Positions 30,698 through 40,981 of a stretch of DNA of 64,000 nt are shown here, piece by piece. The notes below the pieces were generated by a model. That model was given only the letters and a program-made list of their open reading frames with translations. It was not told where the DNA came from and did not search any database. Location of the stretch: NCBI RefSeq assembly GCF_014041935.1, contig NZ_CP059491.1, forward strand, positions 3,534,001 through 3,598,000. The letters run 5' to 3'. The position numbers and the translations under genes were made by a program. Position 1 is the first letter of the stretch. Each line of letters starts with the position of its first letter. The stretch comes from Gordonia jinghuaiqii (GTDB lineage Bacteria > Actinomycetota > Actinomycetes > Mycobacteriales > Mycobacteriaceae).

Positions 30698-30720
30698 TAC
30701 GCCGTGGCGTACCCGGGCAG
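30689..30720 (+). terminator. Hairpin after carbonic anhydrase
   Basis: A 15-base perfect stem (CTGCCCGGGTACGCC and complement) with a two-base centre (about a four- to six-base effective loop). It is downstream of the carbonic anhydrase stop and upstream, in opposite direction, of the small gene at 30748-30900. Confidence 0.75.
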
Positions 30721-30747
30721 TTCGGTGTGCGGAGTTGTGGCGATTCG

Positions 30748-30900
30748 TCAGTCGTCCGAACTGTCCTCACCGGACCGCTTGACCGCTTCCGGAGCGTTCT
30801 CGCGGGTCGCCATACCGCCTTCGCGTCCGTGATCCTTCGGCCCCGGCGGGTCGGTGCGCACTTCTTCCTCGGCGCGCTCGCGCTCTGTCGACTTCCCCAT
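30748..30900 (-). CDS. 50-residue charged protein
   Basis: A very small, strongly charged protein with no family recognised. It has AGGAGG six bases before ATG at 30900, which is unusually good, and no hydrophobic core; composition is rich in E, R, K, D and G (for example ERERAEEEV and GEDSSDD). It is probably disordered. It runs opposite to the helicase gene. No partner can be named. Confidence 0.65.
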   Translation of the reverse strand: MGKSTERERAEEEVRTDPPGPKDHGREGGMATRENAPEAVKRSGEDSSDD

Positions 30901-31001
30901 CGGTACCTCCTGTGGTGGTCGGGCCGTTCGACAAACAGTAGCGCCTGAGCGCAGCGCTCCGACCGTGTCGGACGCCGTCGTTAGACTGTGCGTGATCCTC
31001 G

Positions 31002-34000
31002 ATGCCATCCGACTCGCTGCGCAGCGGGCTGACTCCACCGGACTCCGCCCCCACGACCCGTACCGTCGCGCCCCTGCACGCCCTCTGGCGCCCGGGCGTC
31101 GGCATGGCGATGTGGGTGGAGGGTGACACCGCCGATCTCCCCGCTCCCCTCCGCGACGCCCTCACCGGCCGCAGGTTCCGCAGCGACATCCCGGTCATCG
31201 ACGACGCAGGCCACCGGCAGTTCGTCCGCGCCGCCACGCTGGGAGTGGCGTCGGCGGTGGCGGTGCTCGACGCGTCACGTTCGGTCCCGGTCTGCGGTGA
31301 CGTGCGGTGGTACCGCTACCTCCTCGACGGCGTGCGCACCTTCGTCGCGTCGGGTGCGGTGGCGCCCTCGGTGATGCAGATCGCCGGAGAATGGTTGCTC
31401 CGCTGGGTCGCCATCCCCACTCCCAGCTGGCGCAGCTGGCACGCCGTCGCGGTGGGCAGCGCACCGGATGCGCTGCTGCACAACGGTTCCGACGCCGCCC
31501 TGGACGATTTCATCGCCGAGCTCGTCGATCATGAATCCCGCGCCGCACTCGGCCGGTCCACCGCCCGCCTCGGGCAGCCCCGACCCGCCTCGCCGGTCGT
31601 GCGCGCGCTGCTGCCCGGCACCGACTCGGGCGCGCCGTGCTCGCCGGAGCGGCTCGCGGCCGCGGCCGGGGGCTGGTCGCGGTGGAACTCCGGCGCACCT
31701 CGCGACGATCGGTCGCTGATCCTGCGTCTACACGAACCCGAATACGACGATCTCGCCGAGAGTCAGTGGGACGACGCCTGGGACGACGACAGTTTCGGCA
31801 TGCCCACCCGCGCGGAGGTCGCCGCCGACGCGCGCTGGCGTCTACAGGTCTGCCGGCGCAGCATCGACGGCCAGGTGGAGCCGGTCGCTCCCCATCGTCT
31901 CGACGCGCACGAACTCGACGAGCTGACGACCGCGCTGGCCACCGCCGTCCGCGAGTTCCCCGAACTCGGCCGAGCCGACCCCGACCGCGGCTCCCTGGAC
32001 TTCCTGCTGCCCACCGAGGTGGCCGAGGAACTGTTCACCACCGGAGCCGCGGCGCTCGGCGCAGCCGGCATCCCGGTGCTGTTGCCGCGCACGATCGCCG
32101 AGGTCCGGCCGGGGCTGACCCTGCGCGCTCTTGCGCCACCCGGCGGCGGAGCGCCCGCCGCGATGGTCGGTCTGCGCGAGATCCGGGAGTTCGAATGGCG
32201 TCTCGCGCTGGGCGATTCCACCGACGCCATCACCCTGACCGATGCCGATCTCGACGAATTGTCCGGCCAGAAAGGCGATCTGGTCCGGGTACGTGGCGTC
32301 TGGGTGCGCGCCGAGGGCGCCGCCCTGTCGCGGGCCGCCGCATTCGTCACCGCGCAACGTGCACTGGCCTCATCCGAGCCACCCGCCGACTTCGGTGAAC
32401 TGTTCGGCCTGGTCACCGGCCAATCGGACAAACTCCCCGTCCCCGTCACCCGCGTCGAGGGCCTGTCGTGGCTCGACGACGTCGCCGACGGCGGCTCCCT
32501 CCGACCCGAACCGGTCACTCCCCCAGCGGTTCTCGAAGCCGACCTGCGTCCCTATCAGCAACGCGGACTCGATTGGCTCGTCCATCTGTCGACGCTCGGG
32601 GTCGGCGGCGTACTGGCCGACGACATGGGCCTGGGAAAGACGCTGCAGGTGATCGCACTGGAATGCCACGAGCGGACCGTCGCAGGCGCTGATCTCGACG
32701 GCGCTGAATCCGGCGGCGCTGAATCCGACGGCGCTGAATCCGACGCTGCCGCGAAGCCCGGGCCGACGCTCGTCGTCTGCCCGATGTCGCTGGTCGGCAA
32801 CTGGGCGCGCGAATTCGCACGGTTCGCCCCCACGCTGCGCGTCGCGATCCACCATGGGCCCTCCCGGTCGGCCGGCGCCGCATTCACCGCCATCCGCGAC
32901 GCCGCCGACGTGATCGTGACCACCTTCGCGATCGCCGCACGCGATCACGAGATGCTGTCGGTCCGCCCGTGGCATCGCATCGTCGTCGACGAGGCCCAGC
33001 ACGTCAAGAACGTCAACACCATCGCCGCCAAGGCCATCCGGAGCATTCCCGCCGCCCGGCGCCTCGCTTTGACCGGCACCCCCGTCGAGAACCGGCTCGA
33101 GGATCTGCGTGCGGTGATCGACCTGGTCAATCCCGGGCTCCTGGGGTCTGCGTCGGTATTCCGGGCGCGCTATGCCGAACCGATCGAACGTGACCGCGAC
33201 CCCGCCGCGCTGCGTCGCCTGTCCGCGATCACCCGGCCGTTCATCCTGCGCCGCGAGAAGACCGACCCCGCGATCGCCGCGGACCTGCCGGAGAAGGCCG
33301 ACTTCGCGGTCCGCGCGAACCTGACCGTCGAGCAGGCGGCGCTCTATCGCGCGATCATCGACGAGCTGATGGTCGCACTGCGCGACAAGCAGCAGCGGAC
33401 CCTGCGCCGTCGCAACGTGCTGGCCGCACTGACCCGCCTCAAGCAGGTGTGCAACCACCCTGCGCACTACCTGGCCGACGGCACCGAACTCGTCCGGGAC
33501 GGCGAACACCGTTCGGGCAAGGTCGAACTGCTCGCCGACATCGTCTCCACCGTCGCCGACGAGGGCGACCGGGCATTGGTCTTCACCCAGTTCGCCGCCT
33601 TCGGCGAGCTGCTCTCGGCCTGGCTGTCCGAACAGTTCGGCACCCAGATCCCGTTGCTGCACGGCGGTCTCGGCCGCACCGAACGGGACCGTCTCGTCGC
33701 CGACTTCCAGTCCGAGAGCGGACCGCCGCTGATGCTGGCCACACTGAAGGCCGGTGGCACCGGGCTCAATCTGACCGCCGCCAACCACGTCGTCCACGTC
33801 GACCGCTGGTGGAATCCGGCAGTCGAGGACCAGGCCACCGACCGCGCCTACCGGATCGGCCAGAACCAGAAGGTGTCGGTGTACCGATTCGTGTGCGTCG
33901 GCACCATCGAGGAGCGGATCGACGACATGATCGCCAAGAAACGCGAATTGTCGCGGCTCACGGTTGCGGCCGGCGAGAACTGGGTGTCGGATCTCGCCGA

Positions 34001-34052
34001 CGACGAACTCTTCGAGCTGTTCCGCCTGCGCGATGAGGCGGTGAGCGAATGA
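31002..34052 (+). CDS. Snf2/Rad54-like DEAD/DEAH-box helicase (HelZ-like)
   Basis: A 1016-residue SF2 translocase. The long N-terminal half (about 1-500) is a family-specific region. The Snf2 core starts near residue 525: Walker A DDMGLGKTLQ (about 541), DEAQ box VDEAQHVKN (about 662), TGTPVENRLEDL, and the C-lobe HGGLGRTERDR (about 887), followed by LKAGGTGLNLTAANHV and QATDRAYRIGQ. It carries no endonuclease domain. The insert between motifs I and Ia is a repeat-derived acidic stretch (32697-32741). It overlaps the SWIM gene by four bases (ATGA). Resembles Rv2101 (HelZ); function probably in chromosome or transcription remodelling. Confidence 0.9.
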   Translation: MPSDSLRSGLTPPDSAPTTRTVAPLHALWRPGVGMAMWVEGDTADLPAPLRDALTGRRFRSDIPVIDDAGHRQFVRAATLGVASAVAVLDASRSVPVCGDVRWYRYLLDGVRTFVASGAVAPSVMQIAGEWLLRWVAIPTPSWRSWHAVAVGSAPDALLHNGSDAALDDFIAELVDHESRAALGRSTARLGQPRPASPVVRALLPGTDSGAPCSPERLAAAAGGWSRWNSGAPRDDRSLILRLHEPEYDDLAESQWDDAWDDDSFGMPTRAEVAADARWRLQVCRRSIDGQVEPVAPHRLDAHELDELTTALATAVREFPELGRADPDRGSLDFLLPTEVAEELFTTGAAALGAAGIPVLLPRTIAEVRPGLTLRALAPPGGGAPAAMVGLREIREFEWRLALGDSTDAITLTDADLDELSGQKGDLVRVRGVWVRAEGAALSRAAAFVTAQRALASSEPPADFGELFGLVTGQSDKLPVPVTRVEGLSWLDDVADGGSLRPEPVTPPAVLEADLRPYQQRGLDWLVHLSTLGVGGVLADDMGLGKTLQVIALECHERTVAGADLDGAESGGAESDGAESDAAAKPGPTLVVCPMSLVGNWAREFARFAPTLRVAIHHGPSRSAGAAFTAIRDAADVIVTTFAIAARDHEMLSVRPWHRIVVDEAQHVKNVNTIAAKAIRSIPAARRLALTGTPVENRLEDLRAVIDLVNPGLLGSASVFRARYAEPIERDRDPAALRRLSAITRPFILRREKTDPAIAADLPEKADFAVRANLTVEQAALYRAIIDELMVALRDKQQRTLRRRNVLAALTRLKQVCNHPAHYLADGTELVRDGEHRSGKVELLADIVSTVADEGDRALVFTQFAAFGELLSAWLSEQFGTQIPLLHGGLGRTERDRLVADFQSESGPPLMLATLKAGGTGLNLTAANHVVHVDRWWNPAVEDQATDRAYRIGQNQKVSVYRFVCVGTIEERIDDMIAKKRELSRLTVAAGENWVSDLADDELFELFRLRDEAVSE
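32697..32741 (+). repeat. Three 15-bp in-frame repeats inside the helicase
   Basis: GACGGCGCTGAATCC recurs at 32697, 32712 and 32727 with one change in the middle copy. It encodes GAESD-like repeats between motif I and motif Ia of the Snf2 core, a likely surface loop. Confidence 0.8.
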
Positions 34053-34858
34053 CCGTGCGCAAGAAAGGAACTCAGCGGCAGGGCAACCGCGGCACCATCG
34101 CGGTCCGCGGTTACGGTCTCACACCCTGGTCCCGCGCGTTCGTCGACGTCGTCGAGGGCCGCGGCCCAGACGGCGAGACGGTCGCCGACAGCCGGCGGAT
34201 CACCAAGGCGCGCAGATACTTCCGCGACCGGCACGTACACGGTCTGCGCATCGCGTCGGGTTCGGTGACCGCCTCGGTCGAGGGCACACAGCTCGATCCG
34301 TTCGACGTTCTCCTGACCACCCGCACCGTCGACACCCCGACCCTGGCGACGCTGCTCCGCGACCACGATGCCGTCGAAGAGCTCATGCTGCTGACGCGCG
34401 GCGAACAACCAGCTACCCTCGGCGAACTGCTCGTGCCGACCGAGTCGGCGGACGTCGACACCGACTGCACCTGCCCCGACGACGCGCCGCGCTGCATCCA
34501 CGCCCTGGTCACCTGCTACGAGATCGCGGCCGAGATCGACCGTTCGCCGCTGACGCTGCTCACCGTGATGGGCACCGACCTGCGAACGCTGCTCGGCGAG
34601 ATCGACTCGCGGCCCGCGGTGAGGAGCACCCCGGACGACGCCGGGCCGTCGGAGTTCCTGCGGCCCGACGACTTCTACGGCACCACCGCGGCGCTGCCGC
34701 CGCTGCCGGCACCGCCGCGGATGAACCCGCTCACCGCACTCGACGGCACGGAGCTGCGGGCGGCACTGCGGGCGACCGGCGTCGCGCCGGCAGACATCGC
34801 CGAGGCCATCGACGAGCTCGGCGACCTCTACGACCGCCTCACCGCCGGCGATTCGTAG
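34049..34858 (+). CDS. SWIM zinc-finger protein
   Basis: A 269-residue protein. The SWIM motif CxCx(n)CxH is visible at Cys140, Cys142, Cys149 and His151. The N-terminal half has a compact alpha/beta segment (AVRGYGLTPWSRAFVDVVE) and the C-terminus is helical. SWIM proteins paired with Snf2 helicases are widespread in actinobacteria, and the four-base overlap here argues that they act together, perhaps with the SWIM domain supplying nucleic-acid binding. Stop TAG lies inside the following hairpin. Confidence 0.88.
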   Translation: MTVRKKGTQRQGNRGTIAVRGYGLTPWSRAFVDVVEGRGPDGETVADSRRITKARRYFRDRHVHGLRIASGSVTASVEGTQLDPFDVLLTTRTVDTPTLATLLRDHDAVEELMLLTRGEQPATLGELLVPTESADVDTDCTCPDDAPRCIHALVTCYEIAAEIDRSPLTLLTVMGTDLRTLLGEIDSRPAVRSTPDDAGPSEFLRPDDFYGTTAALPPLPAPPRMNPLTALDGTELRAALRATGVAPADIAEAIDELGDLYDRLTAGDS

Positions 34859-34894
34859 CGACAGTGCGCGCTATGTGCGCACTATCGCTACGAA
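34852..34894. terminator. Bidirectional hairpin between SWIM gene and nrdF
   Basis: An 18-base stem with one mismatch (34852-34869 and 34877-34894) and a seven-base loop; it contains the stop codon of the SWIM gene and ends 14 bases before the nrdF stop on the other strand. Confidence 0.8.
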
Positions 34895-34907
34895 ATCCCC
34901 ACCGGGA

Positions 34908-35978
<1,071 letters not shown>

Positions 35979-38171
35979 TTACAACATGCACGAGACGCAA
36001 CCCTCCACTTCGGTGCCCTCGAGCGCGATCTGGCGCAGACGGATGTAGTACAGCGTCTTGATGCCCTTGCGCCATGCGTAGATCTGCGCTTTGTTGACGT
36101 CGCGGGTGGTGGCGGTGTCCTTGAAGAACAGCGTCAGACTCAGGCCCTGGTCGACGTGCTGCGTCGCCGCGGCGTAGGTGTCGATGATCTTCTCGTAGCC
36201 GATCTCATACGCGTCCTGGTAGTACTCCAGGTTGTCGTTGGTCATGTAGGGCGCCGGGTAGTAGACGCGACCGATCTTGCCCTCCTTGCGGATCTCCACC
36301 TTTGCCGCGACCGGGTGGATCGAGCTGGTCGAGTGGTTGATGTAGCTGATCGAACCGGTCGGCGGCACCGCCTGCAGGTTCTGGTTGTAGATGCCGTCGC
36401 GCTGGACGGCCGCCTTCAGCTCACGCCAGTCGTCCTGGGTGGGGATGTGGATCCCGGCCTGGTCGAACAGATCCCGCACCTTCTGGGTGGCCGGCTCCCA
36501 TGCCTGATCGGTGTACTTGTCGAAGAACTCGCCACTGGCGTACTTCGACTTCTCGAACCCGGTGAACGCCTTGCCCCGCTCCCGCGCGATCGTGTTCGAC
36601 GCGCGCAGCGCATGGAAGAGCACCGTGTAGAAGTAGATGTTCGTGAAGTCGATGCCTTCTTCGCTGCCGTAGAACACCCGCTCGCGCGCGAGGTACCCAT
36701 GCAGGTTCATCTGCCCCAGGCCGATGGCGTGCGAGTTGTTGTTGCCGTGCTCGATCGAGGGCACCGAGGTGATGGTGGTCTGGTCGCTCACCGCGGTGAG
36801 CCCGCGGATCGCGGTCTCGATGGTCTGGCCGATGTCGGGCGAGTCCATCGTCTTGGCGATGTTCAGCGACCCCAGGTTGCACGAGATGTCCTTGCCCACC
36901 TCGGCATAGGACAGATCGTCGTTGAAGGTCGACGCCGTCGACACCTGCAGGATCTCCGAGCACAGGTTGGAGTGGGTGATCTTGCCGTCGATCGGGTTGG
37001 CCCTGTTCACCGTGTCCTCGAACATGATGTAGGGATAGCCCGACTCGAACTGCAGCTCGGCGAGGGTCTGGAAGAACTCGCGCGCCTTGATCTTGGTCTT
37101 GCGGATCCGACGGTCGTCGACCATCTCCTGGTACTTGTCGGTGACGTTGATGTCGGCGAACGGCACACCGTAGACGCGTTCGACGTCGTACGGGCTGAAC
37201 AGGTACATGTCGTCGTTGTCCTTGGCCAGCTGGAACGTGATGTCCGGGATGACCACGCCGAGCGACAGCGTCTTGATGCGGATCTTCTCGTCGGCGTTCT
37301 CTCGCTTGGTGTCGAGGAAGCGGTAGATGTCGGGGTGGTGGGCATGCAGGTAGACCGCACCCGCACCCTGACGCGCACCGAGCTGGTTGGCGTAGGAGAA
37401 GGAGTCCTCGAGCAGCTTCATGATCGGGATGACACCCGAACTCTGGTTCTCGATCTTCTTGATCGGCGCGCCGTGCTCACGAATGTTGGACAGCAGCAAC
37501 GCAACCCCGCCGCCGCGCTTGGACAGCTGCAGCGCCGAGTTGATGGAGCGGCCGATGGACTCCATGTTGTCCTCGATGCGGAGCAGGAAGCACGAGACCG
37601 GCTCGCCGCGCTGCTTCTTGCCCGAGTTGAGGAAGGTCGGCGTGGCCGGCTGGAAACGTCCCTCGATGATCTCGTCGACCAGGTTGCGGGCGAGGGCCGT
37701 GTCGCCGTCGGCCAGCGTCAGCGCCACCATGCACACCCGATCCTCGAACCGCTCGAGGTACCGCTTGCCGTCGAAGGTCTTGAGCGTGTAGCTCGTGTAG
37801 TACTTGAACGCCCCCAGGAACGTCGGGAACCGGAACTTCTTGGCGTAGGCGTGCTTGAAGAGCCCCTTGACGAACTCGCCGTCGTACTTGGCGAGGACCT
37901 CGGGCTCGTAGTAGTTCTCCTCGACGAGGTACTCGAGCTTCTCGTCGAGGTCGTGGAAGAAGACGGTGTTCTGGTTGACGTGCTGCAGGAAGTACTGGCG
38001 TGCGGCCTCGCGATCCTTGTCGAACTGGATCTTTCCGTCGGCGTCGTACAGGTTGAGCATCGCGTTGAGCGCGTGGAAGTCGAGCTCGCCGGGCTCATGC
38101 CCCGACGGACCGGCGTGCACGCCCGATTTGCTGGCTGAGGTTGTGTCCGAGACGGCGGCGGTGGGCGACAC
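35979..38171 (-). CDS. nrdE: Class Ib ribonucleotide reductase alpha subunit NrdE
   Basis: A 730-residue R1E catalytic subunit that reduces ribonucleoside diphosphates. It shows the NLGSLNIAK segment with the active-site Cys region and the C-terminal CVSCML redox pair that passes electrons from NrdH. There is no N-terminal ATP-cone, as usual for class Ib. It uses a GTG start at 38171 with AGGAG 13 bases upstream. It follows nrdI by 95 bases. Confidence 0.97.
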   Translation of the reverse strand: MSPTAAVSDTTSASKSGVHAGPSGHEPGELDFHALNAMLNLYDADGKIQFDKDREAARQYFLQHVNQNTVFFHDLDEKLEYLVEENYYEPEVLAKYDGEFVKGLFKHAYAKKFRFPTFLGAFKYYTSYTLKTFDGKRYLERFEDRVCMVALTLADGDTALARNLVDEIIEGRFQPATPTFLNSGKKQRGEPVSCFLLRIEDNMESIGRSINSALQLSKRGGGVALLLSNIREHGAPIKKIENQSSGVIPIMKLLEDSFSYANQLGARQGAGAVYLHAHHPDIYRFLDTKRENADEKIRIKTLSLGVVIPDITFQLAKDNDDMYLFSPYDVERVYGVPFADINVTDKYQEMVDDRRIRKTKIKAREFFQTLAELQFESGYPYIMFEDTVNRANPIDGKITHSNLCSEILQVSTASTFNDDLSYAEVGKDISCNLGSLNIAKTMDSPDIGQTIETAIRGLTAVSDQTTITSVPSIEHGNNNSHAIGLGQMNLHGYLARERVFYGSEEGIDFTNIYFYTVLFHALRASNTIARERGKAFTGFEKSKYASGEFFDKYTDQAWEPATQKVRDLFDQAGIHIPTQDDWRELKAAVQRDGIYNQNLQAVPPTGSISYINHSTSSIHPVAAKVEIRKEGKIGRVYYPAPYMTNDNLEYYQDAYEIGYEKIIDTYAAATQHVDQGLSLTLFFKDTATTRDVNKAQIYAWRKGIKTLYYIRLRQIALEGTEVEGCVSCML

Positions 38172-38266
38172 GACAGATGACTCCTGCGGATTGTGGTGAC
38201 TGGTGACCGGGTGCCTGTGAGGGCAGAGTATGGGTGGGGTGTGACAAGGAGGGGTGTGACAGGGCG

Positions 38267-38731
38267 TCAGGCGGGCGAGGCGTGCAGCGACTCACCTGTC
38301 GCGAACGCCGGACTCAGGGCGAAGTCGGCGAGTCCCGCTCGTACGCGGTCGACGTCGTCGGTGGTGCCCATCAATTCGAACCGGTACAGGTAGGGCACGC
38401 GACATTTGCGCGAGATGATGTCGCCGGCGTGACAGAACTCCTCACCGAAGTTCGTGTTACCCGCTGCGATCACCCCCCTGATCAGCGATCGGTTGTGTTC
38501 ATCGTTGAGGAAGCGGATGACCTGCTTGGGTACGTGACCGCCGGGCTTGCCGGTCGCTCGTCCACCCCCGTAGGTCGGGCAGACCAGCACATACGGTTCG
38601 TCCACAGAAAAATCACCGGTCCGGTCGGCCACCGGGATGCGCAGTGCGCGAATCCCCAGCTTGCCGACGAACCGGTGTGTGTTCTCGGAAACGGAGGAGA
38701 AGTACACGATCAACGGCGTCACAGCCGACAT
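38267..38731 (-). CDS. nrdI: Flavodoxin-like NrdI
   Basis: A 154-residue flavodoxin-fold protein that activates manganese NrdF. FMN-binding segments are [16 protein letters not shown] and VCPTYGGG, with a later [16 protein letters not shown] loop typical of NrdI. GGAGGAG lies directly ahead of the ATG at 38731. The 253-base space to nrdH holds no clear gene. Confidence 0.96.
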   Translation of the reverse strand: MSAVTPLIVYFSSVSENTHRFVGKLGIRALRIPVADRTGDFSVDEPYVLVCPTYGGGRATGKPGGHVPKQVIRFLNDEHNRSLIRGVIAAGNTNFGEEFCHAGDIISRKCRVPYLYRFELMGTTDDVDRVRAGLADFALSPAFATGESLHASPA

Positions 38732-38984
38732 GTCTCCTCCAACCCTTGCTGACTCTCATTCGATGGTGCCCGCTCCGGGCGGAACACCCGTGGGACGGCT
38801 GTCGGTTCCAACGCCGGAACCGGCGCGGCCATTTCCTCGATGCCACTGCCTCGACGCAACGCCTCGACGCGACTCCCTCGGCGGCGGATCCGGCTTCCCC
38901 GTCGGATCGCGCTCGGACTTCACAGGAGCCCGGACCAGAAGATCTGGCGTCTCGGCGCCGCCTGCTGAGGCGAGGCCGATGAGG

Positions 38985-39218
38985 TCAGGCAGCTGCGGTG
39001 GCGAGTTCCTTGATGCGGTCGGGACGGAAGCCCGACCAGTGCGAGTCGCCGACGACCACGACGGGCGCCTGCAGGTAGCCGAGGGCCATGACGTAGTCAC
39101 GCGCCTCGGGATCTTCGGTGATGTCGATGATGTCGTAGGCCAGACCCTGCTTGTCGAGGGCCTTGTAGGTGGCGTTGCACTGGACACATGCCGGCTTGGT
39201 GTAGACGGTGATGGACAT
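38985..39218 (-). CDS. nrdH: Glutaredoxin-like NrdH
   Basis: A 77-residue thioredoxin-fold reductant of NrdEF. The redox pair is CVQC (Cys11, Cys14), followed by SHWSGFRPDRIKE, the NrdH-specific C-terminal motif. GAGGAG ten bases ahead supports the ATG at 39218 rather than longer frame starts. It opens the nrdHIEF operon and has NrdR-box-like pairs upstream. Confidence 0.95.
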   Translation of the reverse strand: MSITVYTKPACVQCNATYKALDKQGLAYDIIDITEDPEARDYVMALGYLQAPVVVVGDSHWSGFRPDRIKELATAAA

Positions 39219-39356
39219 TCGGAGTGCTCCTCGGGTCGAAGGAATCGCCAGTGACGTGCGGTTTCCCAGCGTGAAGATCGTGACTTGAATCACTGACTTC
39301 CTGGCGTTCTCCGAGGAGTCGAACTGCTCTCGTCGTCTGCCTGGCTGGTAGTGAAA

Positions 39357-39372
39357 ACACTACACCTAGTGG
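39357..39372. promoter_or_regulatory. NrdR-box-like site 1
   Basis: Matches the ribonucleotide-reductase repressor box pattern (CwA-N4-TwG core) with CTA and TAG arms. The partner box starts exactly 32 bases further from the gene. Confidence 0.7.
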
Positions 39373-39388
39373 CTGACAATTCTGGGCA

Positions 39389-39404
39389 CCACAAGGGGTT
39401 GTGA
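39389..39404. promoter_or_regulatory. NrdR-box-like site 2
   Basis: CCACAAGGGGTTGTGA carries the same core (CAA-N4-TTG). A 16-base gap separates it from site 1, i.e. three helical turns from start to start, as in known NrdR operator pairs. It lies about 170 bases before nrdH. Confidence 0.7.
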
Positions 39405-39605
39405 ATAACATTCGTGGAAGACATGCAGGTCGCAGCGGCGCATGATCGTGAATTCCGGCGTGTCCCGCGCACGCCCGGCGTGTCGCGCACAGGTTGTCCA
39501 GTGGTGGTCCACAACATGTCCACCGGCAGTCCACAGCCCCGGTGACACGACGACGCCGCACCGGGCGGGAGCCCGACGCGGCGTCGTGGAAGAGCGGGAG
39601 AGCCC

Positions 39606-40163
39606 TCAGGCGTTGACGGCGACCTCGTCGACGAGGCGGCGGACGGAGGCGACGACCTTCTCGACGACGGCCGGGTCTTCGATGCCGGCCTCGGGAAGGG
39701 CGGTGATCTGCAGACCGAGGTCGGCGTCCTCGATCGCGCGCCCACCGGCGATGCCCACCGACTTGCGGGTGTCCTCGCGGGTCCAGAGTCCCCCGTACTG
39801 GCCGAGGCCCGCACTCAGGACGGCGACGGGCTTACCGGTGAGGGCTCCGACGCCGTAGGGACGCGAGAGCCAGTCGATGGCGTTCTTCAGGGCGGCCGGC
39901 ATGGTGCCGTTGTACTCAGGGGTGGCGATGACCACGCCGTCGGCTGCGCCGACGACCTCACGCAACGCCGTCACGTTCGCGTCGAGCTGCCCCTCGACGT
40001 CGAGGTCCTCGCTGTAGAACGGGAGTGCGCCGAGGTCGTCGACGACAGTGATGCGGACTCCGGCCGGTGCGTTGTCCGCAGCGACGTGAGCCAGCTGCCG
40101 ATTGACCGACCCTGCGCGCAGACTTCCGACCAGCGCCACCAGTTCGACGACTCGTTCCGACAT
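39606..40163 (-). CDS. NAD(P)H-dependent FMN reductase family protein
   Basis: A 185-residue flavodoxin-like reductase. The FMN loop is LVGSLRAGSVNRQLA and the family motif is TPEYNGTMPAALKNAIDWLSR. Members reduce FMN, azo dyes or quinones with NAD(P)H. It is divergent from a TetR regulator across 91 bases with a palindrome (40224-40237), so control by that regulator is likely. Start ATG at 40163. Confidence 0.92.
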   Translation of the reverse strand: MSERVVELVALVGSLRAGSVNRQLAHVAADNAPAGVRITVVDDLGALPFYSEDLDVEGQLDANVTALREVVGAADGVVIATPEYNGTMPAALKNAIDWLSRPYGVGALTGKPVAVLSAGLGQYGGLWTREDTRKSVGIAGGRAIEDADLGLQITALPEAGIEDPAVVEKVVASVRRLVDEVAVNA

Positions 40164-40223
40164 GTCTTTCCCTTCCGTAGATGCGCGGCCCCTTACTGGA
40201 CCGCGAAGTTCGACGCCTTCAAC

Positions 40224-40237
40224 CGGACCAAGGTCCG
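40224..40237. promoter_or_regulatory. Palindrome between FMN reductase and TetR genes
   Basis: CGGACC-AA-GGTCCG is a perfect palindrome 18 bases before the TetR start and 61 bases from the reductase start. A GGACC half-site also lies near 40197. This is the expected position of a self-regulating TetR operator. Confidence 0.55.
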
Positions 40238-40254
40238 ATTGATTCCGGGTCGCG

Positions 40255-40902
40255 ATGAACAGTTACGCTCATCACGTGCCGAACGGGCCCGACCACTCCC
40301 CGCTCCATGTCTCTCTCAACCCCACGGGGACCGAACGTGCCGACGCCGCACGTAACCGGCGACTGTTGCTGGCTGCCGCGAAGAACCTGATCGACCACCA
40401 CGGTGCCGCCGCGGTGACGATGGAGGCGGTGGCCCGCGAGGCAGGTGTGGGCAAGGGCACGGTGTTCCGACGCTTCGGTAGCCGTACCGGACTGATGCTC
40501 GCGCTCCTCGATCACTCCGAGGCCGAGATGCAGCAGGCCTACCTGTCCGGTCCGGAGCCGCTGGGGCCCGGCGCACCACCGCTCGACCGGCTGCTCGCCT
40601 ACGGACGCGCCCGGCTCAAGCTCACCTGCGACCACCTCGACATCCTGTTGGAGGCCGGCGCGGCGGCCGAGGACTTCATGACTCATCCGGTTGCGCGGAC
40701 CTCGACGCAGCATGTCCAGATCCTGTTGCGCCAACTGGGTTTCGGTGACGAGCTCGATTTCGTGTCGCTGGCGGTGCAGGCCCCGATGTCGGCGACTTCG
40801 GTCCGGTACCTGATGGTCGATGTGGGCCTCGACCTCGAGACGGTCACCGCTCAGTGGCAGCAGATGGTCACGGCCCTTGTCGACGGACACGGCCGCCGCT
40901 GA
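40255..40902 (+). CDS. TetR/AcrR family transcriptional regulator
   Basis: A 215-residue regulator. The N-terminal helix-turn-helix spans residues 32-75 (LLAAAKNLIDHHGAAAVTM, then AREAGVGKGTVFRRFGSR). The C-terminal domain is a helical ligand pocket of unassigned specificity. It is divergent from the FMN reductase and followed, after 79 bases, by the urate-hydroxylase-like gene. Start ATG at 40255; a GTG seven codons later is possible. Confidence 0.92.
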   Translation: MNSYAHHVPNGPDHSPLHVSLNPTGTERADAARNRRLLLAAAKNLIDHHGAAAVTMEAVAREAGVGKGTVFRRFGSRTGLMLALLDHSEAEMQQAYLSGPEPLGPGAPPLDRLLAYGRARLKLTCDHLDILLEAGAAAEDFMTHPVARTSTQHVQILLRQLGFGDELDFVSLAVQAPMSATSVRYLMVDVGLDLETVTAQWQQMVTALVDGHGRR

Positions 40903-40981
40903 TCGTCGTCGAGGGTGCCGCATCGGTATCAGCGGACGCTCGCCGCGCGCCGATCGCGGCGTACCCATAGCCTTGGTCCCT

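Larger units (their letters stand above)
39219..39605. other. nrdH upstream region
   Basis: About 390 bases without a credible gene. It contains the two NrdR-box-like sites (39357-39372 and 39389-39404), and at 39480-39540 a cluster of GTCCAC motifs of uncertain meaning. Confidence 0.6.

Noticed and set aside
30146..30948. Arg-rich frame overlapping carbonic anhydrase
   Set aside because: It is a shadow of the carbonic anhydrase gene with no family motif.
39480..39540. Possible DnaA boxes (TTGTCCAGT, ATGTCCACC) before nrdH
   Set aside because: None matches TTGTCCACA in more than seven of nine bases, and neighbouring GTCCAC words are frequent in GC-rich DNA.
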